A program made the translations under genes and the position numbers. Below are positions 8,903-22,084 of a stretch of DNA of 64,000 bases, piece after piece; within the stretch, counting starts at the first letter, position 1, and the number at the start of each line of letters is the position of its first letter. Under the pieces are notes generated by a model, which was given only the letters and a program-made list of their open reading frames with translations, did not search any database and was not told where the DNA came from. The DNA is from Aliivibrio wodanis (GTDB taxonomy: Bacteria > Pseudomonadota > Gammaproteobacteria > Enterobacterales > Vibrionaceae), in the NCBI GenBank assembly GCA_000953695.1, contig LN554846.1, positions 2,939,354-3,003,353 on the forward strand, read 5' to 3'.

Positions 8903-10009
8903 ATGAAAAAGTGGACTTTCTTTATGTTACTTCTTGCACTACTTCTTTTCGGTAGTGTGATTGGTTTTAACATGTTTAAACAACAAAAAATCGCTGAATA
9001 TATGGCTAACCGACCAGAACCTGAATTCCCTGTTACGGTTGAAACCATTGCCTCATCTCATTGGACTCCAACCATTGAAGCTATTGGTTTTATTGAACCT
9101 AACCAAGGCGTTACCTTAACAACTGAAGTTAATGGTATTATTGATAAAATTTCATTTGATTCTGGTAGCCAAGTAAAAAAAGGCCAAGTATTGGTTTCTC
9201 TTGATTCTAAAGTAGAAAAAGCTAACTTGAAGAGTACTCAAGCTCGCTTGCCTGCAGCGGAAGCAAAATATAAGCGTTATAAGGGCCTATATAAGAAAGG
9301 TTCTATTTCAAAAGAAGCATACGATGAAGCTGAAGCAAACTACTTCTCTCTTGCTGCTGATATTGAAGGAATGAAAGCATCTATCGATCGTCGTGAGATC
9401 AAAGCACCTTTCAGTGGTGTTATCGGTATTCGTAATGTTTACCTAGGTCAATACCTACAGCCAAGCACTGATATCGTTCGTCTAGAAGATACAAGTGTAA
9501 TGCGCTTACGCTTTACTGTTCCTCAAACTGATATCTCGCGCATCAATATTGGACAAGAAATCGATATTTCAATTGATTCTTACCCTGCGGACATTTTCAA
9601 AGGTTCTATTAGCGCTATTGAACCTGCGGTAAACATCCAAAGTGGCTTAATCGAGGTTCAAGCTGATATCCCTAATAATGGTGGCAAATTACGTAGCGGC
9701 ATGTTCGCTCGTGCTGAAATCATTCTACCGACATTAGAAAACCAAGTTGTTATTCCTCAAACATCAATCACCTATACTCTTTATGGTGATAATGTTTATC
9801 TTGTTACAGAAAAAGATGGTGTAAAACGCGTTCAACAACATGTTGTGAAAGTAGGTGAGCGCTCAGAAGCGATTGCTCATATCCTTGAAGGTGTTAAAGC
9901 TGGCGATATGGTGGTAACCACAGGTCAGGTTCGTCTAAGTAATGATGCGAAAGTTCGTATTGTGGAAAGCGATGCAACAACACCACCTGCTGAAACACCA
10001 ATGCTGTAA
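8903..10009 (+). CDS. vexA: RND efflux periplasmic adaptor (membrane fusion protein, VexA-like)
   Basis: This 368-residue adaptor should link the inner-membrane pump to an outer-membrane channel such as TolC. Residues about 5-24 form one hydrophobic anchor (FFMLLLALLLFGSVIGF). There is no lipobox cysteine, so it is probably anchored by the helix. A split lipoyl/barrel-sandwich part (VTLTTEVNGII and IKAPFSGVIGIRNVYLGQYL) surrounds a short helical hairpin, as in HlyD/AcrA-type adaptors. It starts 18 bp after vexR and ends 11 bp before the pump gene, so the three are co-transcribed. No TolC-like gene is adjacent. Confidence 0.88.
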   Translation: MKKWTFFMLLLALLLFGSVIGFNMFKQQKIAEYMANRPEPEFPVTVETIASSHWTPTIEAIGFIEPNQGVTLTTEVNGIIDKISFDSGSQVKKGQVLVSLDSKVEKANLKSTQARLPAAEAKYKRYKGLYKKGSISKEAYDEAEANYFSLAADIEGMKASIDRREIKAPFSGVIGIRNVYLGQYLQPSTDIVRLEDTSVMRLRFTVPQTDISRINIGQEIDISIDSYPADIFKGSISAIEPAVNIQSGLIEVQADIPNNGGKLRSGMFARAEIILPTLENQVVIPQTSITYTLYGDNVYLVTEKDGVKRVQQHVVKVGERSEAIAHILEGVKAGDMVVTTGQVRLSNDAKVRIVESDATTPPAETPML

Positions 10010-10020
10010 TCGGAGGAACT

Positions 10021-13000
10021 ATGCGCTTTACTGATGTTTTTATTAAACGTCCAGTTTTAGCGGTATCAATCAGCTTTTTGATTGCTTTGCTTGGGATTCA
10101 AGCAATTTTCAAAATGCAGGTTCGTGAATACCCTGAAATGACGAATACCGTTGTAACGGTAACAACTAGCTACTACGGGGCGAGTGCTGACCTTATTCAA
10201 GGTTTTATTACTCAACCCTTAGAGCAAGCCGTGGCTCAAGCCGATAATATCGACTTTATGACGTCACAATCAGTAATGGGTAAATCTACCATTACTGTAA
10301 CAATGAAGTTGAATACTGACCCAAATGCAGCCTTGTCTGATATTTTGGCTAAGACAAACTCTGTTCGCTCTCAGTTACCAAAAGAATCTGAAGATCCGAC
10401 AGTAACCATGTCTACAGGCTCAACAACTGCGGTACTTTATATTGGTTTTACTAGTGATGAATTAGTATCAAGCCAGATTACCGACTACTTAGAGCGAGTG
10501 ATTAACCCTCAGTTATTCACTGTTAACGGTGTTTCAAAGGTAGATCTTTACGGTGGTATGAAGTACGCGTTACGTATCTGGTTAGATCCAGCACGTATGG
10601 CTGCTATTGATATGACTGCAACTGATGTTATGGGCGTGCTAAGCGCGAATAACTTCCAATCAGCAGCAGGTCAAGCTACCGGTGAGTTTGTTCTTTATAA
10701 CGGCAGTGCTGATACTCAAGTCTCTAATGTTGAAGAACTAGAAAATCTTGTTATCAGAACGACTAATGGGGAAATTGTTCGCCTAAGCGATATTGCGAAA
10801 GTCTCTCTTGAAAAAAGCCATGATGTCTATCGAGCAAGTGCGAATGGTAAGGAAGCCGTTGTTGCTGCAATCAATGCTGCACCAAGTGCTAACCCAATTA
10901 ACATTGCCTCTGATGTTCTTGCGTTGTTGCCTCAATTAGAGAAAAACTTACCAACGAATATCAAGATGAACATCATGTATGACTCTACGATTGCGATCAA
11001 CGAGTCCATTCATGAAGTAATCAAAACCATCATTGAAGCTGCATTAATCGTACTGGTTGTAATTACCTTATTCTTAGGTTCATTCCGAGCGGTAATCATT
11101 CCAATCGTTACTATTCCATTATCACTTGTTGGTGTGGCAATGGTTATGCAAGCGATGGGGTTCTCATGGAACTTGATGACACTACTCGCAATGGTACTCG
11201 CCATCGGCTTGGTAGTAGATGATGCTATCGTTGTTTTAGAAAACGTCGACCGTCATATTAAGTTAGGTGAAACACCTTTCCGAGCAGCGATTATAGGTAC
11301 TCGTGAAATTGCGGTTCCTGTTATTGCTATGACATTAACGCTTGGTGCGGTATATGCTCCAATTGCAATGATGGGTGGTATTACCGGTTCTCTATTTAAA
11401 GAATTTGCCTTAACCCTAGCTGGTGCCGTATTTGTTTCCGGTATCGTAGCATTAACACTATCTCCAATGATGTGTTCAAAAATGCTGGTTGCAAATGAAG
11501 AACCAAATCGTTTTGAGAAAAAAGTACATCATATCTTAGATAATATGAGTGATCGTTATGAACGTATGCTAAATGCCATCATGACTCGTCGCCCTGTGAT
11601 TATTGGTTTTGCTGTTATTGTTTTTGCTACTCTTCCGCTTCTGTTTAAGTTTATTCCAAGTGAACTTGCCCCATCAGAAGATAAGGGTGTAATCATGTTG
11701 ATGGGTACAGCGCCTTCAACTGCAAACCTTGATTACATGCAAAACACTATGAATGATGTAAATAAGATCCTATCAAATCAGCCAGAAGTTGCATTTGCAC
11801 AAGTATTTACCGGTGTTCCTAATGCGAACCAAGCCTTTGGTATTGCTTCAATGGTTCCTTGGAGCCAACGAACAACAAGCCAAGCTGAGGTTGCTAAACG
11901 TGTTGGTGAACTAGTTAAAGATGTACCAGGAATGGCAGTAACGGCTTTCCAAATGCCTGAACTTCCAGGGGCTGGCTCTGGTCTTCCAATTCAATTTGTT
12001 ATTACGACACCAAATAGCTTTGAAAGCTTGTTCCAAATAGCAACCGAAGTACTGACTAGTGTTAAAGGTAGCCCACTGTTTGTCTATTCTGATCTTGATT
12101 TGAATTTTGATTCAGCAACAATGAAAATCAATATAGATAAAGATAAAGCAGGCGCTTACGGTATTACCATGCAAGATATTGGTATTACACTAAGTACGAT
12201 GATGGCTGATGGCTACGTAAACCGTATTGATCTTAGCGGACGCTCATATGAGGTTATTCCTCAAGTAGAACGTAAGTTCCGTCTAAACCCTGAATCAATG
12301 AATCACTATTACGTTCGTTCAACCAGTGGTGAAGCTGTTCCTCTAGGAAGCCTAATATCTATCGATGTTGTTGCTGAACCTAGATCACTGCCTCACTTCA
12401 ACCAATTGAACTCAGCGACTATTGGTGCAGTACCATCACCAGGTGTTGCTATGGGTGATGCGATTATATGGTTTGAAGACTTAGCAACGAGTACATTACC
12501 AAGTGGTTATAGCCATGACTATATGGGTGAAGCTCGTCAGTACGTAACTGAGGGTAGTGCTCTATATGCTACGTTTGGTTTAGCACTCGCTATCATCTTC
12601 TTGGTTCTTGCTATTCAATTTGAATCAGTACGAGATCCATTAGTAATCATGGTATCTGTTCCGCTAGCAATTTGTGGTGCTTTAATCGCTCTTGCTTGGG
12701 GCGCTGCAACAATGAATATCTACTCTCAAGTTGGTTTGATCACGCTTGTAGGCTTGATTACTAAGCATGGTATCCTTATTTGTGAAGTAGCAAAAGAAGA
12801 GCAACTTCATCACCTCAAGAATCGTATGGAAGCCGTAACCGAAGCTGCTAAAGTTCGTCTACGTCCTATCCTAATGACGACTGCTGCGATGATTGCAGGT
12901 CTTGTTCCTCTAATGTATGCAAGTGGTGCAGGTGCGGCTCAACGCTTTAGTATTGGTATTGTAATCGTAGCTGGTCTAGCGATTGGTACGTTATTTACAC

Positions 13001-13092
13001 TGTTCGTACTGCCTGTAATTTATAGTTACTTAGCAAGTGAACACAAACCATTACCTGTTTTTGAAGAAGGTAAAGAGATTAAAGAATCTTAA
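10021..13092 (+). CDS. vexB: RND multidrug efflux transporter (VexB-like)
   Basis: This 1,023-residue proton-driven inner-membrane pump has the two repeated halves of RND transporters. The opening RFTDVFIKRPVLAVSISF is the canonical first segment. The paired aspartates of helix 4 are in GLVVDDAIVVLENVDRH near residue 400, and GLITKHGILICEVAKE marks the second half. Large periplasmic loops occur in each half. The length and the TTAAMIAGLVPL segment fit the hydrophobe/amphiphile efflux group. By synteny with V. cholerae VexB it may export bile salts, detergents and antibiotics; that is inferred. A strong terminator follows 16 bp after the stop. Confidence 0.9.
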   Translation: MRFTDVFIKRPVLAVSISFLIALLGIQAIFKMQVREYPEMTNTVVTVTTSYYGASADLIQGFITQPLEQAVAQADNIDFMTSQSVMGKSTITVTMKLNTDPNAALSDILAKTNSVRSQLPKESEDPTVTMSTGSTTAVLYIGFTSDELVSSQITDYLERVINPQLFTVNGVSKVDLYGGMKYALRIWLDPARMAAIDMTATDVMGVLSANNFQSAAGQATGEFVLYNGSADTQVSNVEELENLVIRTTNGEIVRLSDIAKVSLEKSHDVYRASANGKEAVVAAINAAPSANPINIASDVLALLPQLEKNLPTNIKMNIMYDSTIAINESIHEVIKTIIEAALIVLVVITLFLGSFRAVIIPIVTIPLSLVGVAMVMQAMGFSWNLMTLLAMVLAIGLVVDDAIVVLENVDRHIKLGETPFRAAIIGTREIAVPVIAMTLTLGAVYAPIAMMGGITGSLFKEFALTLAGAVFVSGIVALTLSPMMCSKMLVANEEPNRFEKKVHHILDNMSDRYERMLNAIMTRRPVIIGFAVIVFATLPLLFKFIPSELAPSEDKGVIMLMGTAPSTANLDYMQNTMNDVNKILSNQPEVAFAQVFTGVPNANQAFGIASMVPWSQRTTSQAEVAKRVGELVKDVPGMAVTAFQMPELPGAGSGLPIQFVITTPNSFESLFQIATEVLTSVKGSPLFVYSDLDLNFDSATMKINIDKDKAGAYGITMQDIGITLSTMMADGYVNRIDLSGRSYEVIPQVERKFRLNPESMNHYYVRSTSGEAVPLGSLISIDVVAEPRSLPHFNQLNSATIGAVPSPGVAMGDAIIWFEDLATSTLPSGYSHDYMGEARQYVTEGSALYATFGLALAIIFLVLAIQFESVRDPLVIMVSVPLAICGALIALAWGAATMNIYSQVGLITLVGLITKHGILICEVAKEEQLHHLKNRMEAVTEAAKVRLRPILMTTAAMIAGLVPLMYASGAGAAQRFSIGIVIVAGLAIGTLFTLFVLPVIYSYLASEHKPLPVFEEGKEIKES

Positions 13093-13107
13093 TGGTTAAT
13101 TGTTATT

Positions 13108-13131
13108 AAAGGCTACTTCGGTAGCCTTTTT
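13108..13131 (+). terminator. Terminator of the efflux operon
   Basis: AAAGGCTAC (13108-13116) and GTAGCCTTT (13121-13129) enclose a UUCG tetraloop and are followed by a T-run to 13133. This is a textbook intrinsic terminator. Confidence 0.95.
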
Positions 13132-13199
13132 TTATTTCGATAGCGACAATTGGCAAGGCTTTACTTAGAATAAAGAAAATATTCAATTAAGGGTAAATA

Positions 13200-13451
13200 A
13201 TGTTTGATCCAAAGAAACTAGAACAAGTAGCAAAACAAATTCATGACTCAATGCCTCAACCAGTAAAAGAGCTAGGTACTGATGTTGAGCAAAAAGTTCG
13301 CCAAGTTATCCAAGGGCAATTAAATAAGCTCGATGTTGTAGGTAGAGAGGAATTTGATGTTCAAACTCAAGTTCTGTTACGCACTCGCCAAAAACTAACG
13401 GCAATGGAACAAAAACTGGCTGAATTAGAAGAGAAACTATCAGAAAAGTAA
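13200..13451 (+). CDS. ubiK: Ubiquinone biosynthesis accessory factor UbiK (BMFP/YqiC family)
   Basis: This 83-residue protein belongs to the BMFP/YqiC family; in E. coli UbiK works with UbiJ to support ubiquinone synthesis. It has the family layout: an N-terminal amphipathic part ([18 protein letters not shown]) and a C-terminal coiled coil ([20 protein letters not shown]) thought to drive trimerisation and lipid contact. The start MFDPKK is the usual one, with a purine-rich AAGGG upstream. It is a single gene after the efflux operon terminator. Its stop codon overlaps the first base of the repeat that follows. Confidence 0.85.
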   Translation: MFDPKKLEQVAKQIHDSMPQPVKELGTDVEQKVRQVIQGQLNKLDVVGREEFDVQTQVLLRTRQKLTAMEQKLAELEEKLSEK

Positions 13452-13612
13452 TACCAATCACAGTAAGTAAGTGAGCAGAAATAGCGCAGGAAAAATGCTT
13501 GAGAACAAGACGAAATTTGTTGATAAGTAGTTATTCTACAATCAAAAATTTCAATGCAGTTATCGAGCATTTTAACCAGCTAGGATGATCAGTTATTTAC
13601 TACGATTGGTAT
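13451..13612. repeat. ~160 bp intergenic repeat with inverted ends (MITE/REP-like)
   Basis: The left end ATACCAATCACAGTAAGTAA (13451-13470) is matched on the other strand by ATACCAATCGTAGTAAATAA read inward from 13612. This gives ~20-bp imperfect terminal inverted repeats with two short mismatched patches. Internally TGCTTGAG...AAATTTGT and AATTTCAATGCA...CGAGCATTTT also mirror each other, so the whole unit can fold into one long stem. From memory, very similar units are scattered between genes in Vibrio and Aliivibrio genomes. No protein is encoded and this window has only this copy. Confidence 0.7.
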
Positions 13613-13640
13613 AACTCGATAGAAGCATAATTTACGCATA

Positions 13641-13676
13641 AAAAATGGCTTAACCATCACTGGTTAAGCCATTTTT
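13641..13676 (-). terminator. Terminator of ilvC
   Basis: AAAAATGGCTTAACCA (13641-13656) and TGGTTAAGCCATTTTT (13661-13676) form a perfect 16-bp stem with a TCAC loop. It lies 18 bases past the ilvC stop and has A/T flanks that allow use in both directions. Confidence 0.92.
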
Positions 13677-13694
13677 ATATTCATTTGGTATTAA

Positions 13695-15179
13695 TTAGCC
13701 ACCAACTGCAATACGCTTCATATCACTCATATAGCTACGTAGCTCTTCACCAATATATTCTACTGGGTGGTTACGAATTGCTTCATTAACAGCGATTAAC
13801 GTTGCATTATCAACTTGGTTTGATGCTTCACCTAAACCACGACCAATTACGTTAGTCTCAACTGATGGCATAAACTTCTCACGAAGTAGTGGCGTTGCTA
13901 CATTAGCAAATAAATAGTTACCATACTCAGCCGTATCAGAAATTACTACATTCATTTCATACAAGCGCTTACGAGCAACTGTATTTGCAATTAGTGGTAG
14001 CTCATGCAGTGATTCGTAGTATGCAGATTCATCAACAATACCTGATGAAGTCATTGCTTCAAAGGCTAATTCAACACCAGCACGAACCATAGCTACAAGT
14101 AGAATACCGTTATCAAAATATTCTTGCTCTGAAATCTCTACGTCTGACTCAGGGTAATTTTCAAATGCCGTTTGGCCTGTCTCTTCACGCCAGCCTAATA
14201 GGTTCACATCATCATTAGCCCAATCAGCCATCATTGTACGAGAGAATTCACCTTGAATAATGTCATCCATATGTTTGTTATATAGCGGACGCATTAACTC
14301 TTTTAGCTCTTCAGATAGTTCGAATGCCTTCACTTTTGCAGGATTAGATAAACGATCCATCATGTGAGTAACACCACCGAACTTAAGTGCTTCAGTAATT
14401 GTTTCCCAACCAAACTGTAGCAATTTACCGGCATAACCAGGTTCAATGCCATCAGCGATCATTTTCTCATAAGATACAATTGAACCCGCTTGTAGCATGC
14501 CACAAAGGATTGTTTGCTCACCCATTAAATCTGATTTAACTTCAGCGACAAAAGAAGACTCAAGACAACCAGCTCTGTGACCACCAGTACCCGCAGCCCA
14601 TGCTTTTGCAATATCCCAGCCTTCACCTTTTGGATCATTTTCAGGGTGAACAGCAATCAATGTAGGAACACCAAAACCACGCTTATATTCTTCACGTACT
14701 TCTGTACCAGGACATTTAGGAGCAACCATAACAACTGTTATATCTTTACGGATCTGCATCCCTTCTTCTACAACATTAAAGCCATGAGAGTAACCTAGCG
14801 CAGCGCCTTCTTTCATTAGTGGCATTACCGTTTCAACAACATTTGTATGTTGCTTATCTGGAGTTAGGTTAACAACAAGATCGGCTTGAGGAATTAGTTT
14901 CTCATAGCTCGCAACTTCAAAGCCATTTTCTTTGGCATTTTTATACGACTGACGCTGTTCATCAATCGCCGCTTGACGTAGTGCATATGCTACATCTAAG
15001 CCTGAGTCGCGCATATTAAGACCTTGATTAAGACCTTGAGCACCACAACCTACAATAACCACCTTCTTCCCTTTAAGGTAATCAGCTTCTGTTGCAAATT
15101 CCTCACGGTCCATAAAGCGACAACGACCAAGCTGATCCAACTGCTCGCGTAAATTCAGTGTGTTAAAGTAATTAGCCAT
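13695..15179 (-). CDS. ilvC: Ketol-acid reductoisomerase (class II)
   Basis: IlvC converts acetolactate and acetohydroxybutyrate to the dihydroxy acids of valine and isoleucine synthesis, using NADPH and magnesium. At 494 residues it is the long class II form found in enteric bacteria and vibrios, with a duplicated C-terminal knotted domain. The NADPH-binding loop is [19 protein letters not shown] near residues 44-62. The start [14 protein letters not shown] matches E. coli IlvC. It is divergent from ilvY across a 126-bp gap, the classic arrangement in which IlvY activates ilvC when acetohydroxy acids are present. The other Ile/Val genes are at 44794-50325. Confidence 0.96.
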   Translation of the reverse strand: MANYFNTLNLREQLDQLGRCRFMDREEFATEADYLKGKKVVIVGCGAQGLNQGLNMRDSGLDVAYALRQAAIDEQRQSYKNAKENGFEVASYEKLIPQADLVVNLTPDKQHTNVVETVMPLMKEGAALGYSHGFNVVEEGMQIRKDITVVMVAPKCPGTEVREEYKRGFGVPTLIAVHPENDPKGEGWDIAKAWAAGTGGHRAGCLESSFVAEVKSDLMGEQTILCGMLQAGSIVSYEKMIADGIEPGYAGKLLQFGWETITEALKFGGVTHMMDRLSNPAKVKAFELSEELKELMRPLYNKHMDDIIQGEFSRTMMADWANDDVNLLGWREETGQTAFENYPESDVEISEQEYFDNGILLVAMVRAGVELAFEAMTSSGIVDESAYYESLHELPLIANTVARKRLYEMNVVISDTAEYGNYLFANVATPLLREKFMPSVETNVIGRGLGEASNQVDNATLIAVNEAIRNHPVEYIGEELRSYMSDMKRIAVGG

Positions 15180-15285
15180 GATAAAACTCCATAAATATCA
15201 TTTAATCCATTAGGATGATCTTGTGTATAAAAAGATAATAACGAAAGATTAACATTGTAAAAAGTGATATATTAGCAACACATGA

Positions 15286-15300
15286 TTGCAATATAGGCAA
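15286..15300. promoter_or_regulatory. Candidate IlvY operator
   Basis: TTGC (15286-15289) and GCAA (15297-15300) form an inverted repeat around a 7-base centre, in the ilvC-ilvY gap and six bases before the ilvY start. It fits the T-N11-A pattern of LysR-type sites. A second IlvY site is expected nearer ilvC, but I saw only a loose match (TTGT...GCAA, 15255-15278). Confidence 0.5.
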
Positions 15301-15305
15301 CATAA

Positions 15306-16190
15306 ATGAACATAAAACTTCTACAAACTTTCCTACATCTTTGTGAAAGTCATAGCTTTACTCAAACATCAAAAGCGATGCATTTAAGTCCCTCAGCTTT
15401 AAGCCGACAAATTCAAAAATTAGAAGATGACGTTGGACATCCACTTTTTATTAGAGATAATCGAAGTGTTGAACTAACAACGGCGGCTAAGCAACTTATA
15501 CCTATAGCCTTGAATATATGTGCGGAATGGAGTGGTTACAAAGCAAGCTCTAATACTGTGAATAATACACTTAAGGGTCAGCTTAATTTATTTTGCTCAG
15601 TGACGGCAAGCTACAGTCATTTACCTCAATTACTAAACGACTTTAAAGTTAATTACCCCCATATAGACATTAAACTATCTACCGGTGATCCAGCTCAAGC
15701 GATCAATAAAATTGAAACATCAGAAGTCGATATTGCAATATCAGCTCTTCCAGAAACTCTATCAAATAAACTCGCCTTTGAAATTATTAGCGAAATCCCA
15801 CTTTCGATCATTGCTCCAATTGGTAACAATCACTTCATCAGTGAAATTAATAAAGAAAATACAAATTGGAAGTCATTGCCTTTTATTTTGCCTGAATCAG
15901 GGACTGCGAGGAATAGAGCAAATCAATGGTTTAAGGAACAGAAAATCAAACCCACAATTTACGCTCAAGTATCAGGGCATGAAGCAATTGTGAGTATGGT
16001 GGCGTTAGGCTGCGGTATAGGTATTGCTCCAGACGTAGTAATCAATAACAGCCCAGTTAAAGACAAAGTTCAACGCCTAAATATATCGCCTATAGCGCCT
16101 TTTAAATTAGGATTATGTTGTAAAAAATCAAAACTAAACGACTCTGTCATTCAGGCTCTTTGGCAAGTAGCAGAAAATACATTTATTTAA
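15306..16190 (+). CDS. ilvY: LysR-type activator of ilvC
   Basis: This 294-residue LysR-family regulator has an N-terminal winged helix-turn-helix (TQTSKAMHLSPSALSRQIQ, about residues 18-36). A two-lobed co-inducer domain follows, starting near residue 95. The protein start MNIKLLQTFLHLCESHSFTQ resembles IlvY. Its head-to-head position with ilvC supports the name. IlvY is known to bind tandem operators and to need acetolactate or acetohydroxybutyrate to activate ilvC. The ribosome-binding site is weak (AGG eight bases upstream), which fits a low-level regulator that may also repress itself. Confidence 0.92.
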   Translation: MNIKLLQTFLHLCESHSFTQTSKAMHLSPSALSRQIQKLEDDVGHPLFIRDNRSVELTTAAKQLIPIALNICAEWSGYKASSNTVNNTLKGQLNLFCSVTASYSHLPQLLNDFKVNYPHIDIKLSTGDPAQAINKIETSEVDIAISALPETLSNKLAFEIISEIPLSIIAPIGNNHFISEINKENTNWKSLPFILPESGTARNRANQWFKEQKIKPTIYAQVSGHEAIVSMVALGCGIGIAPDVVINNSPVKDKVQRLNISPIAPFKLGLCCKKSKLNDSVIQALWQVAENTFI

Positions 16191-16205
16191 TCTAAATAAA
16201 ACGAA

Positions 16206-16232
16206 AAAAGGCTTCCCTATGGGAAGCCTTTT
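16206..16232 (-). terminator. Final terminator of the rRNA operon
   Basis: AAAAGGCTTCCC (16206-16217) and GGGAAGCCTTTT (16221-16232) form a perfect 12-bp stem, just past the last 5S gene on the minus strand. T-rich flanks on both sides let it also stop ilvY transcription from the left. Confidence 0.93.
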
Positions 16233-16240
16233 AAAATTTG

Positions 16241-16359
16241 AGCCTAGCGATGTCCTACTCTCACATGGGGAAACCCCACACTACCATCGGCGCTATTACG
16301 TTTCACTTCTGAGTTCGGCATGGGATCAGGTGGGTCCATAACGCTATGGTCGCTAAGCA
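16241..16359 (-). rRNA. rrf: 5S rRNA (second copy, distal)
   Basis: The minus strand reads TGCTTAGCGACCATAGCG and later CCATGCCGAACTCAGAAGTG, a hallmark of gammaproteobacterial 5S rRNA. The length is about 119 nt. Its closing helix differs from the proximal copy (CGCTAGGC here, CGCCAGGC there), and each copy's 5' strand has compensating differences. It follows tRNA-Thr. Confidence 0.96.
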
Positions 16360-16374
16360 AAATCTGTCAGTAAA

Positions 16375-16451
16375 TGGTGCTGATACCCAGACTCGAACTG
16401 GGGACCTCACCCTTACCAAGGGTGCGCTCTACCGGGCTGAGCTATATCAGC
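16375..16451 (-). tRNA. tRNA-Thr (GGT)
   Basis: The minus strand is a 77-nt cloverleaf with encoded CCA, acceptor GCTGATA/TATCAGC, and loop TTGGTAA giving anticodon GGT. It closely resembles E. coli thrV and lies in the same place, between two 5S genes as in E. coli rrnD. Confidence 0.97.
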
Positions 16452-16478
16452 AAATAACTATTTACTTTTGTAATCGAA

Positions 16479-16505
16479 AAAAAGCCATCCTTTGGATGGC
16501 TTTTT
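16479..16505 (-). terminator. Internal terminator-like hairpin between 5S and tRNA-Thr
   Basis: GCCATCC (16484-16490) and GGATGGC (16494-16500) are flanked by A5 and T5, giving a 12-bp stem with a T3 loop. On the minus strand it lies after the proximal 5S and before tRNA-Thr and the distal 5S, so those genes need read-through. Confidence 0.85.
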
Positions 16506-16513
16506 AAAATTCA

Positions 16514-16632
16514 AGCCTGGCGATGTCCTACTCTCACATGGGGAAACCCCACACTACCATCGGCGCTATTACGTTTCACTTCTGAGTTCGGCATGGGATC
16601 AGGTGGGTCCATAACGCTATGGTCGCCAAGCA
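16514..16632 (-). rRNA. rrf: 5S rRNA (first copy, proximal)
   Basis: This ~119-nt 5S rRNA on the minus strand lies 122 bp after the 23S 3' end. The core is identical to the distal copy as far as I can compare. The closing stem begins TGCTTGGCGACC and ends GGTCGCCAGGC-like pairs, differing from the distal copy only in the helix. Confidence 0.96.
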
Positions 16633-16754
16633 AATTCTTTTTATCTACCTCACTAAGAGATAAATAATAATCTGGAAAGCCGCTATTGTGTTCTTAATCA
16701 CATTCAATCTGTTTCTTGTCGCTTTAAATCCGTTCAAAACCCCTTGGGTGTTGT

Positions 16755-19645
<2,891 letters not shown>

Positions 19646-20027
19646 ATACAACCCCAAGAGGTTTCGTATGGACCATTTGCTTTCACTTTTCAAAGTGAAG
19701 ACAAAACAGCAACCAAGGTTGAACTCGTCGCTATCTCTATATAAAAGATAGGGAGTTCTGGTTTTTCGCCGGATTCAAAATACAAGAACACTTGAATGTG
19801 TTTTTAATTTGTTTATCTAAAAGATAAACAAAAGATATTAAGAACTTTTAAATTTTTGATTTAGATAACTCGTAAGTTATTTAAATCAGTCAGCTTTCCA
19901 AATTGTTAAAGAGCTTAAAGCAAAAAGCTTTAATCAATAATCGAAATCATTAATTAAAGCTCTGTCACTTCAACTTATTAAAACCTAATCAATCTGTGTG
20001 AACACTCATAAATTGCAATCTATCGTT
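19646..20027 (-). other. 16S-23S spacer with boxA and RNase III stem, no tRNA
   Basis: I see no tRNA cloverleaf in this 382-bp spacer. On the minus strand it contains a boxA antitermination element (GCTCTTTAACA, 19904-19914). Bases 19981-20014 are complementary to the leader at 21719-21753 (shared core AATCTGTGTG), which forms the RNase III processing stem around 16S rRNA. Confidence 0.75.
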
Positions 20028-21570
<1,543 letters not shown>

Positions 21571-21757
21571 AAGTTTTTTGATACCTTTCAGCAGAAAGGA
21601 TATCGACTCAATGATTAATACTGATTTCTTACATAAAAGTAATTTTGTGTAGTCACTCAGTTCATTGATTATTTTTGTTTGAATTCACTTCGAAAAGCAA
21701 AAGCAAACTAGTGATTATCAACTCACAAGTGCCCACACAGATTAATAGGTTTCAAAT

Positions 21758-21768
21758 TGTTAAAGAGC
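21758..21768 (-). promoter_or_regulatory. boxA antitermination element in the rrn leader
   Basis: The minus strand reads GCTCTTTAACA at 21768-21758, the usual boxA of rRNA leaders bound by NusB/NusE. It precedes the 16S gene by about 190 bp and repeats the element in the spacer. Confidence 0.85.
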
Positions 21769-21817
21769 TTTTCTTCTACTTTTAAAGCGATTTCGCTTTT
21801 CTGTGAAGAGGACGGTC

Positions 21818-21845
21818 ATTTTATCGATTTAAGCCTCAGTGTCAA
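21818..21845 (-). promoter_or_regulatory. rrn promoter P2
   Basis: On the minus strand a consensus -35 TTGACA (21845-21840) and -10 TAAAAT (21823-21818) are 16 bases apart. GACCGTCC follows as a GC-rich discriminator. It lies about 95 bp downstream of P1, the usual tandem arrangement. Confidence 0.75.
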
Positions 21846-21934
21846 GCACTTATTTAAAACTTAATTCTAAACCGCTTTACTAACTCTGATTGCTAACCCC
21901 TTATGGGATGGGCTCTCCGTGTCAGTGAGGTCGC

Positions 21935-21962
21935 ATTATAGAGAGTTCGATCACATTGGCAA
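21935..21962 (-). promoter_or_regulatory. rrn promoter P1 with UP element
   Basis: On the minus strand TTGCCA (21962-21957) and a perfect TATAAT (21940-21935) are 16 bases apart. GCGACC follows the -10, as in growth-rate-controlled rrn P1 promoters. The region upstream (21963-22000) is strongly A/T-rich, like an UP element. Fis sites were not assessed. Confidence 0.8.
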
Positions 21963-22084
21963 GCTCTTTTTCAAGATTATTTGATATTTATGTTTTTATG
22001 GTTAAAGTACGTACAAATCAATGCTAAATTAGCTTTTTTCCTTCATTTCATTAACAGTAAGTTATCATTTTTAAGAGAGATCAT

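Noticed and set aside
13367..13570. 67-codon minus-strand frame over the ubiK end and the repeat
   Set aside because: It crosses a structured non-coding repeat and a real gene on the other strand, with no ribosome-binding site.
19646..20027. tRNA-Ile/Ala or tRNA-Glu in the 16S-23S spacer
   Set aside because: No GGTTCGAATCC-type T-arm or acceptor pairing was seen in the spacer.
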